Origin: Alviniconcha marisindica
Lineage: Eukaryota; Mollusca; Gastropoda; Provannidae
NCBI GenBank assembly: GCA_018857735.1
Contig: JABMCL010002597.1
Location: forward strand, 167,501 to 231,500
DNA length: 64,000 bases
Reading direction: 5' to 3'
Part shown: positions 59,820-64,000 of the stretch, piece after piece
Layout: every line of letters starts with the position of its first letter
How positions within the stretch are numbered: the first letter of the stretch is position 1
Translations under genes and position numbers: made by a program
Notes under the pieces: model-generated
What the model was told of the DNA's origin: nothing
The model's database searches: none
What the model saw: only the letters and a program-made list of their open reading frames with translations

Positions 59820-60990
59820 GCTGTAGGACTGGTTACATGGGGAAGTTTCTGTGGGTAATCACCTGCTGTAGGACTGGTTACTTGATGGGTTACTGGTTCC
59901 CTTGGTAGTCACCCGCTCAAGGTCTGGTTACTTAACTGGTTACCCATTCTGTGGGTAATCAACTGCTGTAGGACTGGTTATGTGAGCAAGATTCAGTGTA
60001 TAATCGTCTGTTGTAGGTATGGTTACATGAGCGAGCTTCCACGGCCACTCCCCTGCTGTAGGACTGGTTACATGAGCAAGCTTCAACTTCAACGGGTATT
60101 CAGCTGCTGTAGGACTGGTTACTGGTTCCATGGGTAATCACCTGCTTTAGGACTGGTTACGTGAGCAAGCTTCCAGGGGTAACCACCTATTGTAGGACTG
60201 GTTACATGAGCAAGGTTCTGTGGGTAATCACTTGCTGTTGGACTGGTTACGTGAGCAAGCTTCTGTGGGTAGTCAGCTGCTGTGGGACTGGTTACTGGTT
60301 CTATGGGTAATCACCGGCTGTAGGACCTGGTTACATGAGCAAGTTTCCACATGTAATCACCTGCTGTAGGACTGGTTACATAAGCAAGCTTCAGTGGGTA
60401 TTCACCAGCTGTAGGACTGGTTATGTGAGCAAGTTTCCGTGGATATTCACAGGCTATAGGACTGGTTACATAAGCAAGCTTCCATGGGTAATCACCTGCT
60501 GTAGGACTGGTTATGTAAGCAAGTTTGTTCGGGGAATCACCTTCTGAAGGACTGGTTACCAGAGCAAGCTTCTGTGGGTAATCACAGGCTGTAGGACTAG
60601 ATACATAAGCAAGCTTCCATGGGTAATTGCCTACTGTAGGACTGGTTATGTGAGCAAGTTTGTGCGGGGAATCACTTTCTGAAGGACTGGTTACGTGAGC
60701 AAGTTTCCATGGGTATTCACAGGCTGTAGGACTGGATACATAAGCAAGCTTCCATGGGTAACCGCCTACCGCCTACTGTAGGACTGGTTATGTGAGCAAG
60801 TTTGTGTGGGGAATCACCATCTGAAGGACTGGTTACCTGAGCAAGCTTCTGTGGGTAATCAGCTGCTGTAGGACTGGTTACATGAGCAAGCTTCCATGGG
60901 TAACCACCTACTGTAGGACTGGTTATGTATGTTTGTGCGGGGAATCACCACCTGAAGGACTGGTTACGTGAGCGAGCTCCTGCGGGTGAT
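59820..60990 (+). repeat. 45-bp minisatellite (CTGTAGGACTGGTTACATGA)
   Basis: About 25 units of 45 bp share GTAGGACTGGTTACATGAGC and TTCCATGGGTAATCACC. Confidence 0.97.
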
Positions 60991-61500
60991 GACCGTGGCA
61001 CAGCGCAATGCGTGACCTGTGCAACATGTAGCACAGCAAATGAGGAGATTGTAACGTAGCGCTGTTCTAACATGAAGGTAAATATTAAATGAGGCCCATT
61101 ATTTTAAAGCTATAGCAGATCGGTTGTCCCCCCAGTGTGTGTTGCAATACTGTATATATGTAGAAAACGTTTCGTAAAGTCTGTGCAGTGTGCTTTTAAC
61201 TATGTGTTTTATAGCTCAGCCTAGTTTACTGTTGTGATGTACTTCAATCATGAAAAGGCATTGGATTATAATACGTTGGTGGTAAAATGTCTCAGGAATT
61301 GCCAATCAGTGTGGCTGTGGTCAGGCGTTTTCGCTCAGATTCGAACCCCAAACCTCTCTGCAGCAGCCTGAAGATGCCTCAGGGGTTGCGCTAGCTAACA
61401 CAGAACGGCTTTGCTGTTTCTTCAACATCGTTACTCTCCTCACTCCAGTCTATCGTTCAGTAACGGGTCTGCGACATCCGCGAAAGAGCCTGGGACACCG
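60990..61500. other. No recognisable gene
   Basis: Unique-looking AT-rich sequence, no recognised feature. Confidence 0.5.
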
Positions 61501-61504
61501 ATGC

Positions 61505-61700
61505 ATCAGAGCTCAGGAGCTGTGTGAGAGTCGAGGTGGCGAGATCCCGTCCCTAATAAGCCTTACGGTCTCTGTGGACGTAAAGCGACACTGAACTGTA
61601 GTATCTCAGAGCCCAGGAGCTGTGTGAAAGTCGAGGTGTCCGTCCTGGGCTCCCCGTCTCTAATAAGCCTACGGTTTCTGTGGACGTAAAGTAACGCTTC
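61505..61700 (+). repeat. Dispersed repeat family D, tandem pair
   Basis: Two units contain CAGGAGCTGTGTGAGAGTCG, CTAATAAGCCTTACGGT and CTGTGGACGTAAAG, as at 36.2-36.5 kb. Confidence 0.85.
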
Positions 61701-62059
61701 AACTTCAACACTGATGCATCTGAGGCATCATCCATGCTTGCCATTCATGTTCAGGTCTGGGGTGGTGGGGGAGGGGGGAGGTTGTGAAAAGGATGTAAAA
61801 CCTGCAATTCAGGTTCTTGGATACTTTGAAAGGGGAAGAAAAAGAAAAAAAGAAAAAAAGAGAAAGCAGAAAAGCAAAACAACAACAACAACAACAAATG
61901 CTGACCACAAGTAGCTAACGTGTGCCGGTTCTGATCCAGGATTTGGCGCACTTTTCTGATCATCCGAGTTTTGGTGCGGTTTCTTTTTACGCGGATCCCA
62001 GTTCTCCCCAGCGGTCACTTTGCGCCTGACCCAAAGCCCAAGGGCCTGAGCGGCCCCTT

Positions 62060-62650
62060 CTCATGTTTTTCACACTTCGAAAGCTGCATTAGAATGCGTC
62101 TTATGTAGTAAAATATGTCTATATTAGGCAGTTCAGCAAAGCTGGTTTGCACAAGTGAATGCTCTTCAGAATCTTTCACACAAGACGTCGCAAAAGATAA
62201 CAGCTGCCACCTCCAGGCCCTCTTCTGAGTCGTCGTTGGTTCACGCTGTGTACAACAATGGAAAGTGAACCTAGAATTGCGAAGCAGTACAAATGCCACT
62301 ACTGTTGTATTTGCAAGGATTACAGGGGAAAGGTGATGGAGGATAAAAAAAAAAAAAGTGTCTTTGCATTGTTTTTCGCTTGACAAGAAGATCGCGAGTG
62401 CGTGGAAAATATGCTTTTCTTGGCACCCTGTTGATTGAGCAACAAGTTCTTGCATGTTGCCAGACACTCTCTGACTATGGGCCTTCAAAGATGCCTTTAA
62501 AATTGTCACTGTAAACATCGCGATTTCACTGTCATCGCGAAGAAAGTATGCACCGAAAGTAAAAAAAAAAAAAAAAAAATGTCGGGTAAAAGCCAAGGGA
62601 GCTAACAACTCCGCCTGAACTGCCCACTAAGTTCAAATCAGCATGTTGGG
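62060..62650 (-). pseudogene. SAP-domain-like gene fragment, inverted copy 2
   Basis: Read on the minus strand, this is a diverged homologue of 13733-14300. It has the motif FTVTILKASLKAHSQRVSGN followed by MQELVAQSTGC (SAP-like), an intron-like T-rich stretch, and then CCTQREPTTTQKRAWRWQL. The frame is open for 197 codons (62015-62608), but only because the intron-like part happens to lack stops. The putative acceptor has decayed from CAG to CAA. A gene fragment or transposon remnant is likelier than a working gene. Confidence 0.5.
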
Positions 62651-62949
62651 GGGAAATGCAATCGTTGCGCAGAATGTTTGCCGCCAGCCAATCCAGTGTG
62701 GCCCCCCTGTCCCTGCACCACCAGTGTTTATAAAAAAAGTATCGTTATGGGCAGTCCTCATGTACGTGGAGTGTGAAAGAGAAACCAGCGAGAGGTGGTT
62801 TTGTAAGGGAAACCATTGTGAGACGGTGTACTATATATATATGTATGAAATCATCAGTGCAATTCATAAAAGATACGCACCTGTCCAGTCGATGCAGTTC
62901 GCAAAAGCAGGGCTTCTTGTGTATGGAAAAATGTGCACTTGTCCAAGTA

Positions 62950-62953
<4 letters not shown>

Positions 62954-63004
<51 letters not shown>
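62954..63004 (+). repeat. (GT)n microsatellite
   Basis: About 25 uninterrupted GT dinucleotides. Confidence 0.98.
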
Positions 63005-63007
<3 letters not shown>

Positions 63008-63079
63008 TGCAGATGCATGCATGTGTGTGTGTGTTGGTGTATGTGCATAGTCTAAATTCAGGAGGTGGTTTTCGACACG

Positions 63080-64000
63080 TTTTAGCGGTGACTCAAACAT
63101 GGTGAAACCTGCCCCAGCTTTTGACAGCGGTGAATCACATGGTAGAACCTGCCCCAGCTTGTCACCGTTTTAGCGGTGATTCAGATGTGGTGAAATCTTC
63201 CCCAGCTTTTGACAGGTTTAGTCGTGAATCAGATATGGTGAAACCTACCCCAGCATTTGACAGTTTTAGCAATGAATCAGCCATGGTGAAACCTGCCCCA
63301 GCTTTGGACAGTTTTAGTGATGAGTCAGACATGGTGAAACCTGCCCCAGCTTTTGGCAGTTTTAGCAGTGAGTCAGACATGGTGAAACCTGCCCCAGTTT
63401 TTGACACTAATTGCAGTTTTAGTGGTGAATGACATGGTGAAACCTACCCCAGCTTTTGACAGTTTTAGCGGTGAATCAGCCATGGTGAAACCTGCCCCAA
63501 CTTTTGACAGTTTCAGCGGTGAATCGGACATGGTGAAACCTGCACTTTTGACAGTTTTAGTGGTGAATTAGCCATGGTGAAAACTACCCCGGCTTTTGAC
63601 AGTTATAGTGGTGAATCAGCCATGGTGAAACCTGCCCCAGCTTTGGACAGTTTTAGTGATGAGTCAGACATGGTGAAACCTGCCCCAGCTTTTGGCAGTT
63701 AACAGTGAATCACATGGTAAAACCTACCCCAGCTTTTGACAATTTTAGCAGTGAGTCAGACATGGTGAAACTGCCCCAGTTTTTGACACTAATTACAGTT
63801 TTAGTGGTGAATGACATGGTGAAACCTGCTTTTGACAGTTTTAGCGGTGAATCAGACATGGTGAAACCTGCCCCAGCTTTTGACAGTTTCAGCGGTGAAT
63901 CGGACATGGTGAAACCTGCACTTTTGACAGTTTTAGTGGTGAATCAGCCATGGTGAAACCTACCCCAGCTTTTGACAGTTATAGTGGTGAATCAGCCATG
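63080..64000 (+). repeat. 48-bp minisatellite running off the window
   Basis: About 19 units of 48 bp share ATGGTGAAACCTGCCCCAGC and TTTGACAGTTTTAGCGGTGA. The translated 16-residue repeat (MVKPAPAFDSFSGESD) stays open for stretches because the period is a multiple of three, but frameshifts between units (for example near 63430, 63540 and 63700) break it. It continues past the right edge. Confidence 0.95.

Noticed and set aside
63121..63432. Secreted or structural repeat protein with 16-residue repeats
   Set aside because: The frame is explained by a 48-bp period and is broken by frameshifts between units; no start context or signal peptide is seen.

Overview
This is a eukaryotic, repeat-saturated window dominated by one protein-coding gene: a pyruvate kinase (PK) on the + strand. 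I can assemble twelve coding exons, from the first recognised coding exon at 16641 to the stop codon at 57800. The exons join in phase to 1725 nt, or 574 residues plus stop. All hallmark PK active-site blocks are present. Coding sequence is about 4% of the 41-kb span, and the largest intron is 16.6 kb. The tRNA-derived SINE, small inverted-repeat elements, hAT-like elements, THAP and SAP gene fragments and massive CA/GT, CT and minisatellite arrays suggest an invertebrate metazoan with a large genome. A mollusc, perhaps a gastropod, is my best guess, but this is inference and not proven here.

Layout. 1-16.6 kb is upstream sequence with no recognisable gene. It holds a tRNA-derived SINE (3420-3896), minisatellites with periods of 35, 64 and 42 bp, a 2-kb array (7.46-9.52 kb), a cluster of short palindromes (9.61-10.03 kb) and a degenerate SAP-domain-like fragment (about 13.73-14.30 kb). 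16.64-41.0 kb holds PK exons 1-11, with introns packed with tandem repeats. Intron 1 carries two copies of a roughly 1-kb hAT-like non-autonomous element and an inverted-repeat element. Intron 5 carries a THAP-domain fragment. 41.0-57.57 kb is intron 11, made largely of 92-bp, 67-bp and 51-bp satellite-like arrays. 57.57-57.80 kb is the last coding exon. 57.8-64 kb is 3' UTR or downstream sequence with further minisatellites and a second, inverted copy of the SAP-like fragment.

Most noteworthy: (1) several tandem repeats in the PK introns contain copies of the real splice junctions. The exon 2 donor is multiplied in an exact 100-bp array. The acceptors of exons 4, 5 and 6 are each preceded by one or two decoy copies that include the first bases of the exon. 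(2) Exon sizes 92, 187, 151, 153 and 167 nt, and 143+128=271 nt, match the vertebrate PK gene architecture as I remember it. This supports an ancient gene structure and a GC-AG intron 5. (3) The 167-nt exon that corresponds to the mutually exclusive M1/M2 exons of vertebrate PKM is seen only once. (4) The last exon encodes a divergent allosteric loop and a C-terminal extension. (5) One hAT-like element has clear termini and an 8-bp target duplication inside a TTAGGG-containing minisatellite.
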